From Crambe crambe (taxonomy: Eukaryota > Porifera > Demospongiae > Poecilosclerida > Crambeidae): a DNA stretch of 64,000 nt. This document shows positions 1-11,749 of the stretch, one piece after another (position 1 is the stretch's first letter; every line of letters begins with the position of its first letter). Position numbers and translations under genes: made by a program. Where the stretch lies: assembly GCA_963924555.1 (NCBI GenBank), contig OZ004584.1:3781001-3845000 (forward strand). Direction: 5' to 3'. The notes beneath the pieces were generated by a model that ran no database searches, had not been told where the DNA came from, and saw only the letters and a program-made list of their open reading frames with translations.

Positions 1-1752
1 TATTCTGGAGTGCAGCAGGCAAGCTCCACTGTTACCGTTGCGGCAGAATTCATGCAGAGCGAGACTGCAAATTTCATGAAGCAAAATGCCACAAGTGTGG
101 TAAGATAGCTCCAGTCTGTCGGTCAAAATCAAAGTACAAGCCAAACCCACCTCCTTCTATTCAGTCAAAGAAACCACATCATGAGGTGGATGGGAACTGA
201 GTCAGCAGATTCGGTTAAAGTCAGTAATAGCCAGGATGGTCTGGGATTGTTTACAATAGACAGTGCTTCTCCACAACCCCCAATCACAGTCGAGATGGAA
301 CTTCAGTTGAGATGGAACTTAGTGGAAAGTTGGTGAAGTTGGAATTAGACATGGGAGCAACTGTTACCCTTGTATTTCATCAAGTGTTTGAAAAATTGTT
401 TCCGGAGGTGCCAATCCAAAAGTCGACAGTCAAGTTTAAGACTTACACAGGGGAACCAATGAAGGTCCTAGGAGAAGTCACAGTTGGGGTTCATTATCAC
501 CACCAGCAATTGCAGGAATTGCCTTTAGTAATTGTTAAAGGAAGAGGTCCCCCATTGCTTGGAAGGAATTGGCTATGAAAATTACGACTGGATTGGTTCA
601 GTATCAAGACAGTACAGAAAGATTCTCTTGCTGGACTACTGCAGAAGTATGGCGAAATTTTCACAATCAAACCATTCAAAGCTGGGCTCTTAGTGCCATC
701 GACCGCCTTGCCACGGTTTCATCGTCCCACACAAGCAGTGGTGTGTAATATGAACTCATATACGAGTGAAGCTACCGTTACCTTATGCTTTGAAGTCAAT
801 TGTAGAAGAAGAACTGGATTGGCTAGAGAGAGTACGTGTGCTGGAAACAGTTGAACATAGTGACTGGGCAGCACCTATTGTTGTAGTGCCAAAGAAAGAT
901 GGATGAGTGTGGATTTGTGGAGATTATAAGGTTACAGTTAATCCAGTACTGGACATTGATCAATACCTGCTACCTCATGCTGAAGATTTGTTTGCCACGT
1001 TGGCCGGAGGCAAATGCTTCTCCACATTGGATCTCTTGCATACAATCAGTTAATCCTGGATGAAGAGTCGCAAAAGTTCCTGACCATCAATACCCATTGA
1101 GGTTTATACAGATACACTCGCTTACCATTCGGAGTAGCCTCGGCACCTGCTGTTTTCCAAAAGATTACGGACCAGATCCTCCAAGGTCTGGATGTTATCT
1201 AGATGACATTTTGGTATCAGGAAAAAAGTGAGAATGAGCACTTAGAGATTTGCGGAACAATGGCTAAAGGAACATGGTATACGGGTAAAGAAAATCAAGT
1301 GTGCCTTCATGAAGGCCAGTGTACAGTATCTTGGGCATATCATAGATGCAGATGGTCTCCATGCTACTGATAGCAAAATCCAGGCAATTACTGAAGCTTG
1401 GGCCCCAAGGAATGTACAAGAACTGAGATCTTTTCTGGGGTTACTTAATTATTATGCTCGTTTCATTCATCATTTTTACACCCCCTTAACCAACTTTTGC
1501 AGCGTTATGTCAGATGGAAGTGGTCCAAAGAGTGTGAAGCAGCTTTCAAGGAAGCCAAACCAAAGATAGCCTCACCAAATGTTCTGGCACACTACAACCC
1601 TACTCTGCCCATCTGACTGACTGGTGACACTTCGGCTTATGGTGTGGGAGCTGTGATATCGCATATGAAAGATGGAATTGAGCAACCTATCGCATTTGAT
1701 TTGAGAACTCTGCTGCTGAGTGAACACAATTACTCCCAAATTGAGAAGTAAG
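1..1752 (+). pseudogene. Ty3/gypsy (K02A2.6-like) gag-pol, 5' part, decayed
   Basis: Remnant of a retrotransposon polyprotein read in several frames. At 27-140 there is a CX2CX3HX4C zinc knuckle (CYRCGRIHAERDC) followed by a second Cys pair (CHKCGK), as in nucleocapsid. At 312-578 an 88-residue open stretch is a retropepsin-like domain ending in PPLLGRNWL; its active site reads DMGA instead of D-S/T-GA, so the protease is probably dead. From about 780 reverse transcriptase motifs appear (VPKKDG, CGDYKV, FSTLDL near 1025, YLDD near 1197) with stops and frameshifts between them. At 1309-1570 comes the RT connection (YLGHIID, LRSFLGLLNYYARFI), and at 1617-1750 the first half of RNase H (TGDTSAYGVGAV ... 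LSEHNYSQIEK). The sequence stops resembling pol there, and the rest of a matching pol resumes at 13097. The family is clear; that the two parts were one copy is inference. Confidence 0.88.
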
Positions 1753-1754
1753 AC

Positions 1755-3310
1755 CCACTATAATTGGGTACTCAGGAATGTACAGTCGAACCGCCAATGG
1801 TAAAATCACGTAAATTAATTTTTTTAATGATGTAATGTTTACTTGCTAAATTGTGCTGACGATGGATTTTAGTTCTGACTTGTTTAGCCCATCGCTGAGG
1901 CTATATTCCTTTGAAATAGTGATTTATAGTTTGTCTTCAGCGGCTGCTATGATAATCCTTGAATTCTAAGGCTCATTTCATCTGGTAGCTGTTAGTATCC
2001 GAGTTTCCTTACCGCTCTTATGTCACCAGGAGTCAAGGATAGCTGATGTGGTCGAGAACTGTTTCACTTGTAATCGCTACAGAGACCATGGGAACAACTC
2101 CAAACTCGGAGGTACAGTTAAATATGGTATATTTTTCATATGAACCAACTTGGAATATATTAAAAGTGTCAGAAAATGATTCCCATCAAGGTTTTTATAG
2201 TACCTACTTTTTTGCCATAGTTTGGAGGGGTTTGATGAATCGATGTTCATACCTAGCATCTCTGACCAGTTTTTTTCAAGTATCCCAGCCCCCCTAACTG
2301 TTTACACGTTTGATTTCAGGCATTGTATGTACCATTGTAAACTCATAACAATAATAAAAATGTCCAAAAAGTTCATCCATGATTTCTTCCACAGCACTGT
2401 CCTTGTCACTTCTCCCATTTGCATTCAATTCAACACTTTCTTAATGTGGATTTCATGGATTCAGCATCAGTCATATAACTTCATTGCAGTTCTTAACGCA
2501 GCTGGTAGTTTGTTTCTCCCATCTAGGTATATAACTAGGATCTCTGAGAACCCTATGTACATCAGCTCTACATGGAAAGCATACTGATTTTTCTCCTGTT
2601 ATGCCCTTCTGAGCTACAAAATCGACTGCCTCTGTACTTACTATCGCTATGTGACCATTATCATGGCTCTTCTTGCACAACATCTGGACATCTACAGATT
2701 ATCATATTATGTATTATTCATGTGTTTACTCTCAAATTTTACTACAAATGTACCTCCTTATCTTGTATCTAAAGAACTTGATACTTTGCATGCTTGTATC
2801 TCAAGTAACGTAATCAGGAACAGGTCCAAATTTAGCATGCATCTAGAATCTTATGTCTATTAATAACCTAGCAGGAATTACCGCATTAAAATAGTCAGAA
2901 AAAAATTCCCATCAAGTTTTGAGTTTAATATTATTAGTGGTATTTTCAGCCGTGAAAAAGCTCTGAGAAGTTCGTTGTTAAGCTTTTTAGGGGAAGGTAT
3001 TTATGTTCAAAATTTTGAAAGGCTGAGAAATAATGGAAAGAAATAATGAGAACATAAACATGTTTTTTATGGAATGAGCGACTTTCGGTTAAATAAAATT
3101 GTACGGGCCAGTGTAGACTTCCGCTCCGTTGGCGGATCGACTGTGTACATTATCAGCAACTACAAAACAAACCACACATGACAGTATGACATTTCATAAT
3201 ATTCACATGAACAACTATTACAACTATAAATTCTGTTGCTAAAATTATCTGAGATATGAACAACAAAGGATTATGGCGCACAACGAAATTCGCAGTGTCA
3301 TCACCCACCA
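1755..3310. other. No confident gene; decayed repeat sequence
   Basis: AT-rich sequence with no intact gene. A minus-strand stretch at about 2350-2683 reads as a Cys-containing protein (CFPCR, CVKNCNEV, CKKSHDNGH) and may be a worn transposon ORF, but I could not name it. A short motif (AAAATGATTCCCATCAAG and a near copy) recurs at about 2172 and 2899. Near 1790 the sequence CAGTCGAACC resembles pogo/Tc1-type ends, but no partner end was found. Confidence 0.35.
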
Positions 3311-3319
3311 ATGACATTT

Positions 3320-4110
3320 CTAAAGTCTATTCGCATTCACCTTGCCATTCTTATATCCGCGATAACTTGCTCAATTCTTGACCAATTTTAAAATTTCAAA
3401 CACCAGCAGCTAGCTAATTATCCGAGATTTATGATGATGCTTTTTATAAGGACCAATTCCTTACCGGTAAGAAGTTTGCTGTATGTCCCATAAGCAAAGT
3501 ATGGAGCTGCCATTCACCACAAGGAATGTAGTGCGCGCGATAAAGCAACAACAATGGCTGCCAGGTGCTACTGATTTTCGAGTAAGTTAGCTAGCTTACA
3601 CGAGTAACTGCTGGTTAAAACTAAGAAATATGAATTATAGAATAGTTCAGCTAACTAGAAAACTGAATCACAGAATCTTTTAGCTAACTAGATCGATAGA
3701 ATCAATGAGAAGTCACATTTTCAGGTTTAACTCTTGCACTCGAATCACTGCTAAACTTCCCGATAGTTTAGCTCATACAGAACATACAGAATAATCATTG
3801 CTAAACCCTCCAGGAGTTGCTGGGATCAGGGAAGGAAGGAGCAGGCTTGAGATGTCAGCTGAACCACCCTACCTCTCTGGGGCTTGTCCAGTAGAATAGG
3901 GCAGGAGAGTCATGGCAGGCATGAGAGAAAGTCATGCAAAAACGACGAGAAAAGAACTTGATCTAAACTGACAACACGTGGCTTGCCTCCAATTACCCGC
4001 GCATACCTCTAGCCATAACTATGTGGCTAATTGGATTAACACACGTTCTTACGTAAGCTTACTATACCACATCTACTTCCTGAGGCAAGGTGAACGCGAA
4101 TAGACTTTAG
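3320..4110. repeat. Inverted-repeat element (~0.8 kb)
   Basis: The 27-bp arm at 3320-3346 (CTAAAGTCTATTCGCATTCA and on) matches the reverse complement of 4084-4110 at 26 of 27 positions, and the match continues imperfectly outward. The enclosed 740 bp shows no coding potential. A related stretch, reverse-complemented, occurs at about 20430-20480 inside the integrin intron, so this is a dispersed family. Probably a non-autonomous DNA transposon; no clear target duplication was seen. Confidence 0.6.
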
Positions 4111-4661
4111 GCAATGTTTTGGGAGGAGATGAGCCAGAAAATCAGTTCTGGACAGGTAGGAGTTACCATGGTAGTATCAGAGAGTGCGGTAGTACTCTCT
4201 ATGTAGGGTTAGTACGGAATGGGCGTGGCTTCTCTCATTAGAACAATACAAACTGGACTCTCTGTATCTCTTCTATTCTTGTTACAGGCTCAACTAAACT
4301 TCTTACATCTGGAAAACAATGCAGAAGATAATACGTCCGCTCAAACTCCTCCAGAACAGTGTCAACAATCAGCACCAGCCGCCGTCTAAATCTAAAATTT
4401 TTATGATTCGTTCATCATCAGATTCGACAGCTGTAACTCCATGATCCTTTCATATATGACAATCAAATTCATATCAACTTGTGCAATTATAATCACACAA
4501 CGTGCTTTTATCATCATTATTCAGTTTTCCTCCAAAATAATCAGTCATATCGAACGACTTTTCAAACTGTCAGCCATTTTGAAATTAATGACATCATTTG
4601 TCACGCGTGAGCGTCTGTCACAATAACATGCATGTACGCACGTGCCAACCAGTACAAACAA

Positions 4662-4975
4662 ACAAGTGAAAGGAAAAAAATTAAAAAGGCCATGGATGTA
4701 GTGTTAGTCTGTACTTTTTCCTATATTAGTTATGAAAAAACATCAAAATTATGCTGCCTTCAATAATAATCCCTACATCACTGCCTAAACCAAACAGAAC
4801 TTTTACACTGACATGAATAATTAAAGCAGCTTAGTGGGAGGCAGTGATGTAGGGATTATTATTGAAGGCAGCATAATTTTGATGTTTGTTCACAGAAACT
4901 GCTATAGATGAAAGTACAGACTAACTCTACATCCATGGCCTTTTATTTAGCATAAGTTTTTTTCCTTTCACTTAT
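4662..4975. mobile_element. Hairpin MITE, ACAAGTGA family
   Basis: Nearly the whole 314 bp folds on itself. The ends are ACAAGTGAAAGG and, on the other strand, ATAAGTGAAAGG, and the arms include TTCAATAATAATCCCTACAT and its complement with a short central loop (about 4785-4830). Shares the terminal ACAAGTRA and the phrase TCCCTACAT with the MITEs at 19367, 23629, 25306, 25999 and 32305. Confidence 0.8.
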
Positions 4976-5147
4976 AATCACAGTATTGAGGTCAGGGATG
5001 ATGTCATCCAAAAATGAAGTGCCACCGACCTTTTGCTGCACGTTGCACAGTCTACTGAAAATTGGGAAAATGGATGGAGAAGAAGAAGGCCATTATAAGC
5101 CTGAAGCCATTAGTCATAGAGGGCCAACTATTGTATGCAGTGATACT

Positions 5148-8020
5148 CAGTGGCGTAGCCAGGATTTAAGGTAAGGGGGTGCTCTACTGGGCGCAAAGCG
5201 CCCGGAAAATTTTTGTATGCCACACCCCCTAATTAAGGTCACGTGAGTATAACGCGAAATTAATTATTATGTATGTGAATTAGTTTGAAAGAATATCTGT
5301 TAGTTGCATGCGTCGTGGATGGCGCCTAGAAAACTCATCAATCACTTTAGCGATGTCTATTTCAATGTCTCTGTGCGTGTGAAGCAGTGCCAAAGAAGAC
5401 AGCCTTTCATTCCCCATGGAAGATCTCAATGTCATCTTGATTCTCTTGAGACAGCTGAATGATCTCTCGGAGGAACAAGAAGTTACAGGGAGAGTGCAAA
5501 GTATGAGTAGCAGGACTCTAATGTTCGGGTAGAGGGATGAAGCATGAGGTAAAGTGAATGCTAGAGTTATTGGTAGTGACTGGATTCCATGCTCTTCTTT
5601 CTGCTCTCTCCACTTAAGGTACCAAGAATGAACCTCACTCTGTAGACTGCTGCTGTGTGGAAGGTCCTCTCCATACATGTCTTTGAACTCAGTAACTTTG
5701 GAGGTAATCTCTGCCAACGATTTTGTGGTTAAGATAGATGGGGAATCAAGTAAAGACCATTAAGAGCTGTTTGCTGGTGTTTGCTAAACCGTGCCTCCAT
5801 TTCTGTCAGAAGGTGATCTAGAATGGGAATGGTTATAGTACGACGGTAATATTCTGTTGGATTCTGAGCTGGAACATTTGAATGGTGTGTCTGACGGCCA
5901 CACTGTCGAGGAAGGGATGGCTGTGTGCCTACTGTCTCACACATTTCCTCAACTTTAGCAAACCACTTGCTGTGATGCTCATCAACTTTTGCCCTTAAGT
6001 CACGTAAAACTGTCAGAAGATCATTAATCTCAGCAACTGCTTGCACGATATCCTTTGCCTCTGCCTGTAAACTACAAGTAAGGGCTAGTAAGTAGTTCAA
6101 ACTGTGACTGGTGATTACTAGAGCACTTAAAAAATCTGTGGTGCTAATAGCTAGTAGAAGTGTGCTAGCATCAGTAAGGGAGTCTTGGGTCCAACAGGAT
6201 GATCCTTCTGTAGAAATACTTTCAAAGCATGCAATAATGGAAGGACGAAGAATGGTGAATCTATCCAAGGCATCAATTCGCTCAATCCAGCGAGTGCGAC
6301 AAAGATCCTTCAATTTATGCACTTTTGACTGTGGCTGAGTGTTGTCAATAGCCTCCTCAAGCTTCCGTTGACGTTTAGGGTGGGCAGAAAAAAAGATTGA
6401 AACTCTATTAACTATACCAATCATGTTTCGGACAGAAGAAACCTGAAGAGATTTAACCACTGCAAGATTTAAACAGTGAGAAGAACAATGCAAATAGAGT
6501 GCTAATGGATACTGGGAAGATATGAGAGCTGCTGTCCCATTTTTTTAACCTGACATGTTCCCAGCACCATCATAGGCTTGCCCACGAAGATTTGTCGGGT
6601 CTAAACCATGTGTGTTGATGAAACTCAACATTTTATCAGCAAGAGCTCAACCAGAAATACCACTGTCACATTCAATGAAAGTGACAAGGTCTTCCTTAAT
6701 GCAGCAATCATTGGGATCAACATACCTTAGGACAATGCTAAGCTGCTCCATGTTTGAACTGTCAGTGACCTCATCTGCTACAAGGGTGAAAAACTGAGCT
6801 TCTCTCACTTTAGACAGGATTTTTCCTCTTATATGATCGCCAAGAATGTTGATCACTTGATTCTGGACATCTGGAGAAGTGTATATGGCATTTCTAGGTG
6901 CTTTTGCTAGGTGTTCTCCCAAAGTTATGTCTCCAGCTGCCACACGAAACTGCAGGAGTGCCCAAAAGTTCCCACGACTAACATTGGTATCACACTCAAC
7001 ATCCATTCCACTATCTCGATGGCTGCGAAGAGGGATATTCTGCCGTCCACACAGTATGATGGTTTCAGTGATGGAGCGAAGCTTCTTTCGATTAGTTGCT
7101 ACCATCTGTGCAGCTGCTTTATTGAGCTGTTCTCGGATGCTTGGCTGCTGACTGGTCATCACCTTCCGAAAAGCCTCCAGTTTTGTAACTGCTGTCTTGT
7201 GATATAGCTTATCAGCATGTTTGTTACACAACTCTAGAGCTTTTCTGAAACTAGTAAGAGGAGTTTTCACCAACATTCCAGGTTCTGCACGAAGATCATT
7301 TGGACTGCTTGAAAACAAGACACAAGGGAGACAGTATCCACCATTGTGTACTTCACTGTACCTCAGCCAAGGATAGGTATTCAGCCAGTTATGTTGAAAG
7401 ATACGTCCATCTGTCTTTGGAAACTTGTATGTACGGTCAGGTGTAAAATGACTGACAATCAGCTGATACTTATCATGATCTGTCGGTTTCCCACTGGACA
7501 TCTGATTTGAAAGCCTAGGCTGTTTCGCAGGGGGTTCAACTTCAGGGGAGGTTGGACTTACACTGTGACTCGGACTCCTATGGCATGCACACATTTAAAT
7601 TAGTTTTGTTTTATAGCTACAGTTCAATTATCCAAGCATTGAATGATATATTCTACCTGGATGGACCTTGCTCATCAATATCTCTAGTCAGATTTGGAAC
7701 TGGAGGTGATGTTTTCTTAAAATACTTCAAAATAGACATTGTAGTAGCTTCAATGTAGACCAGCTGTTTGTGGTTTGGAAAACCGTATGTGGCCACGCCC
7801 ACTAACGTTGACCTTATAGCTTAGACTATAAAGCCTGAGGCTTAGACCTTTACTATTACATCGCGCGCTACACAGCTGTGAGGTTAGTAATCAATCTAGC
7901 TTAGTCTCGATCTCGCAGGCCCGCTAGCTAGTGACTGACAGATTAGATACACGTAGTGAAAGTTCAGCTAACAAAGGGGGTGCTCGAGCACCCAGAGCAC
8001 CCTGTCTGGCTACGTCACTG
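5148..8020 (-). mobile_element. hAT DNA transposon, nearly complete (2.87 kb)
   Basis: Terminal inverted repeats CAGTGGCGTAGCCAG (left) and CAGTGACGTAGCCAG (right, complement) bound the element. It is flanked on both sides by GATACT (5142-5147 and 8021-8026), a 6-bp target duplication, which is unusual for hAT where 8 bp is normal. Both ends also carry a GGGGGTGCTC-type subterminal sequence. It encodes one transposase on the minus strand. Confidence 0.9.
5280..7739 (-). pseudogene. hAT transposase, DUF4371 / ZMYM1-like, two stops and a frameshift
   Basis: Proposed structure: exon 1 at 7739-7659 (begins MSILKYFKKTSPPVPN), an 81-bp intron (7658-7578, GT...AG) and one long exon to 5280. The N-terminal part has a TTF-type zinc finger (FPKTDGRIFQHNWL ... 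YCLPCVLF), followed by the DUF4371-like catalytic region (FTLVADEVTDSSNMEQ, RGQAYDGAGNMSG) and the C-terminal hAT dimerisation region (CSSERSFSCLKRIK) near 5480-5420. Three lesions are visible: TGA at 6649-6647, TAA at 6547-6545, both in frame, and a one-base frameshift near 5740. Otherwise the frame is open, so the copy is young but inactive. Homology to the 52 kDa repressor / ZMYM1 group is by motif recognition. Confidence 0.9.
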
Positions 8021-8498
8021 GATACTAGTGGGTCTAATCTAGACTGCTGTGGAGCTATAAAAGATTTGAAGTTAGTTTTGAGTATGCCAGTTCATGGTTA
8101 AAAAGTAGTGTTTTTGTCACTATTTGTGACCGTGTAACTCGAAGCACAAAGTATGATACTGAAAAATTTCAAAGGTATGTTGAAATATGAAGCATGCTCA
8201 GCAAAAAGTCAAGGTCAGGAAAGCATTCGCTGCAACTTGCACAGTCAACGCCCTCAAGTAAACTCACCTCTAGAACTGCTTCGTTTTTCAATGGACTATT
8301 CAAGTAAAAGTGGCATAGGTTATAGATCAACTATTATCTTTGCAGTTATTTGAAATAAGAAACGATAAAATATGAAAGTTTTGATATAAAAATATAGACA
8401 TACTGAATTAGCAAAAGATGTCCCATTGCTTAAGGGTGGCCGCACATAGTAATGTGTGCGCACAATATGTCATTTTGTGGTTCCTCAATCATCCTGCG
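8021..8498. other. Intervening sequence without a gene
   Basis: Just outside the hAT target duplication. A 66-codon open frame at 8153-8353 has no recognisable motif and ordinary AT-rich composition; I see nothing functional here. Confidence 0.4.
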
Positions 8499-8789
8499 TG
8501 TTAGAGGATGACACCCTCTAACAGTGGACCCAGTGCTACTAGAACTTCAAACACCGATTTTGCATACACAATTAAAACTCTATCAGCACCTTATTGACAC
8601 ACTTTAATCTTCACATACTTGACTCTGAGATCATTAGGCTAGTTAAAAGACTCTGATATAGTTGGTCCTTTTAGTCTGGACTATTTTTTGATTCTGATTA
8701 AAGTGATTCTTTTCTGATTCTCTTGTTTTGGCGCCAGGTGTCTGGGTAGAACCTATTCGTCAGGGTTATTGTGCGGAGACAATCTAACA
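8499..8789 (+). repeat. 5' LTR
   Basis: 291 bp running from TGTTAGAGG to CAATCTAACA. Its last 55 bp (8735-8789) recur with one mismatch at 11490-11544. The sequence after it (TTTGGTGGCAGCGG, 8790-8803) is placed as a tRNA primer site would be; the tRNA was not identified. Confidence 0.8.
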
Positions 8790-8890
8790 TTTGGTGGCAG
8801 CGGTTAAGGACTTGGTTGTCTGGCAGAGGAAGCCGAAGAAGAAAGAGAAAAGAAGGTTAGATCATAGAAAAGTAGCCAGACTCACACAGT

Positions 8891-9649
8891 ATGTCTAGAA
8901 ATGCGCCCTCAAAGTCCCACAGCAAGAGGCTTCGAACCACCAATACGGACAATGACAATGATGGTGGCTCAGGGAGAGAGCAAGAAGAAACACCCACCGT
9001 ATCAGCAAAGATGCCCAACACAGAGGCAGGGGCGCCACAGGACCAGCTTACCTTGATGCTGCAGTGGATGCAGCTACAGGAGGAAAGAAGAAGAGAAGAG
9101 GACAGAGCCAGGGAAGACAGAATGCAGCAGATATTCATGGCAATGTTGAATGCTCAGGCCGAGAGAGAGGCCACAAGAGCTCAAGTTGAGGTGGAACGCA
9201 GAAGATATGAAGAGGAACAGAAATGTTTAGCTGAGCAGATCCGCCACCAGGAGGAGAAAGAAAGAGAAGATAGGCAAAAACAAGCTGAGGCCAGGCAAAT
9301 GGAAATCAGACAGACAGACTATGGAAAAGTCAAGGCCAGTATCCTGGAGTCCTGTGGAATCAGGCAGGGAAGGCTGGGAGATAGATTTTGGAGAGCAACA
9401 AAGCCGAAAGGAACAAGCTATGTGAGCACGATACCTAAGTGGGCCAGACTCTATACACGTTATGTTGGAGAGACATCTTCATTTGAAGAAGTACGTGATG
9501 CAATGCTGAGGGAGAAGTTGCTCCAGACACTACCTCCTGCGGCAGCAACACATGTAAGAGATAAAAATCCAACTACTGTGAAGGAAGCTGCAATCATGGC
9601 TGACAGATTTTTTGAAGATAGGCAAAGCTATCCTGAACATCCCAGATAG
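8891..9649 (+). CDS. Gag protein of the Gmr1-like element
   Basis: A 252-residue open frame beginning MSRNAPSKSHSKRL. Residues about 50-155 are a long charged helix rich in Glu, Arg and Gln (QLQEERRREEDRARED), likely coiled coil. The part after about 165 (IPKWARLYTRYVGE ... LREKLLQTLPPAAATHVRDK ... AAIMADRFFEDR) resembles the capsid C-terminal / SCAN-like region of gypsy Gag. The frame closes at 9649 just before a basic linker and the zinc knuckle, so the downstream part is reached only after a frame change, which may be decay. Role: structural particle protein of the retrotransposon. Confidence 0.8.
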   Translation: MSRNAPSKSHSKRLRTTNTDNDNDGGSGREQEETPTVSAKMPNTEAGAPQDQLTLMLQWMQLQEERRREEDRAREDRMQQIFMAMLNAQAEREATRAQVEVERRRYEEEQKCLAEQIRHQEEKEREDRQKQAEARQMEIRQTDYGKVKASILESCGIRQGRLGDRFWRATKPKGTSYVSTIPKWARLYTRYVGETSSFEEVRDAMLREKLLQTLPPAAATHVRDKNPTTVKEAAIMADRFFEDRQSYPEHPR

Positions 9650-9805
9650 TAGAGGAAATCGTTTCTACCGAAACAGCAGGACAAGCCTTCTTGACCAGCC
9701 ATTACTGAGGGAGACAAGACAGACCTACTCACTACACAAACAGAAAAGCTGGGCCAACTCACCCCCAGTTCAGCACAAGGAAAGAAGACAACAGAGAGAT
9801 TAAAG

Positions 9806-11500
9806 GGCCCCCAGTGCTACCATTGTCATGAGTGGGGGCACATTGTAGCAAAGTGTCCAAAGAAGGTTTTGGAGGTTAACGAAAAAAATCTGATCAAGAG
9901 AGAAGCTGAACCACCCTATCTAGTATCAGGACTTATTGAGAGCAAGGAGTATGCAAACTTGATCTTGGACTGTGCAGTCCAGGTTTCTGTGATGCAACCA
10001 CAGGCAGTGCCAGCTGAGTGCTATACAGGAAAACAGAGACGAGTGACAGGAGTCCTGGGGATACCAAAGAGCTACCCCACAGCTAACCTCACTATCCAAA
10101 TTGGAGAGCAAACAGCCAAGATGGAAGTACTCGTAGGACGACAAGACTCCAACATGCTCATTGGGAGAGATCTGCCCTTCTTCAATGATGTTTTAGTGGA
10201 GACCGCTAGCAGGAGAAGAGAGGCAGCTGCAGTGCAACTTGTTTCAACCAGGGCACAATCTAGGAGGTTAGCTGAGCAAGAGATCCAGGATGACAGAGAC
10301 TCACAGAACTCTGGAGCCACTCCTACACCCCCGACAGATGATAAAAATGATGAAGACCCCAATCCAGGACTAGACCTCTTTAACGACAGTCTCTTTAGTA
10401 CACCTAGAGAACCTAGGCAGAAGAAGATTAAATCCCAGAAGAGACTCCATGCCAAGACCTTTCAGATAACCAGCAGGCCGGAGGACCCAATGGAGAGCAT
10501 TTCCCGTGAAGATCTGAAGAAGGCCCAGACAGAAGATCAAACTCTCAGCACACTTTGGGATCAAGCTAAGTCAGAGGCGGACTCCCAGTTTGTCATCAAT
10601 AATGGTATCCTTTTACACACCAGCCAAACTTTGGAAGGAGAAACGTTCACTCAGGTAGTGGTGCCCACACAGTACAGGTAGTGGATCCTCAAGAAGGCCC
10701 ATCAGATACCGATGTCAGGCCACTTGGGCAAGAAAAAGACAGAGGCAAAAATACTCCAGCAGTTCTTCTGGCCGAAGCTAGGAGCTGATGTGACCAACCT
10801 GTGCAAGTCATGTCCAGAATGCCAAAAAAAAAAAACAAAAAAAAAACAAACAGCAAGAAGAATAGAAAGAAGGCCCCCCTGATTCCCCTTCCTTTGATTG
10901 ACCAACCATTTACGAGAGTGGCCTAGGCCCCCTTAAAAGAACAGCAAGTGGAAATAAGTACATACTAACACTCATGGATTTCGCAACTCGTTACCCAGAA
11001 GCCATACCTCTCAAGAAGATTGACACCAGGACAGTAGCAGAGGCATTGTGCCAGGTTTTTTTCAAGATTGGGTATTCCAGAAGAGATGCTAAGTGACCAA
11101 GGTTCCAACTTCATGTCATCGGTAATGGCAGCAGTATTCGACCTTTTGAAGATCAAGCACATCCGAACCTCACCATATCATCCCCAGGCAGACGGCATGC
11201 TGGAACGTTTCCATGATACGCTGAAGGCCATGCTTAGGAAGACTTATCCAGAGACTAAAGATTGGGACACCTGGCTTACATATGCTTTGCATATCGTGAT
11301 GTACCTCACTCAGCCACAGGGTTCAGTCCGTTTGAATTGCTGTATGGCCAGCATGTCCGTGGACCATTAACCATCGTCAGGGAGCAGTGGACTGGCAAGT
11401 CCTCAACCCCCCCAATCTGTCGTCTCCTTTGTGCTGCGCCTCCAAGAACGACTACTGAAGATGGCAGCATTGGCCAGGGAACAGGAAAGCAGGCGTCTGG
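9806..11500 (+). pseudogene. Protease-integrase polyprotein of the Gmr1-like element
   Basis: Starts with a CCHC knuckle at 9810-9855 (CYHCHEWGHIVAKC). The 9869-10681 frame gives a retropepsin-like domain whose active site reads LILDCAVQVSVM (expected D-S/T-G) and ends MLIGRDLPFF. An acidic linker with the TRAQSRR signature leads into the integrase N-terminal region (ISREDLKKAQTEDQTLSTLW). A TAG stop at 10679-10681 precedes the H2C2 zinc-binding segment (KKAHQIPMSGHLGK ... CKSCPECQKK). Frameshifts follow, including one in an A-rich run near 10830. The integrase core keeps all three acidic residues: LTLMDFATRYPE, LSDQGSNF and ADGMLERFHDTL. The integrase tail (RGPLTIVREQWTG) continues to about 11490, where it abuts LTR sequence. 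Not translatable as it stands. Confidence 0.85.
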
Positions 11501-11544
11501 GTAGAACCTATTCGTCAGGGTTATTGTGCGGAGACAATCTAACA
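11490..11544 (+). repeat. 3' LTR remnant, last 55 bp
   Basis: Matches 8735-8789 with one difference and ends TCTAACA. It sits directly against integrase coding sequence, so a deletion removed pol beyond integrase and the upstream LTR. Confidence 0.85.
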
Positions 11545-11749
11545 CCGCGTACAAATTTACAGCACATGGAAATTTAGCACGCAAGCTGATTATACCAAAA
11601 AAATTTAAAATCACTAGCTACCTAGCTACATTGTAGTATGTGAATGTGCACGATGCTGTAGTTTTAACCAGACCCTCCAGTTCCACAATCCCAGTTTCTT
11701 GTCTCTTATCAGTTTCCTTTCCCCCACTGCCAGCTTCTGAATCCTCAAC

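Larger units (their letters stand above)
8499..11544 (+). mobile_element. Gmr1-like Ty3/gypsy LTR element, internally deleted
   Basis: The element starts TGTTAGA and ends TCTAACA, the inverted ends of an LTR. Flanks CTGCG (8494-8498) and CCGCG (11545-11549) match at 4 of 5 positions, fitting a 5-bp target duplication. The order inside is 5' LTR, gag, zinc knuckle, protease, integrase, then directly the last 55 bp of the LTR. No reverse transcriptase or RNase H lies between protease and integrase, and the linker there is continuous in one frame. This is the Gmr1 order (integrase before RT), with RT-RNase H and most of the 3' LTR removed by one deletion at about 11490. Confidence 0.82.

Noticed and set aside
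1789-1800. CAGTCGAACCGCC as the left end of a pogo/Tc1 element
   Set aside because: No matching inverted end with a TA target was found downstream.
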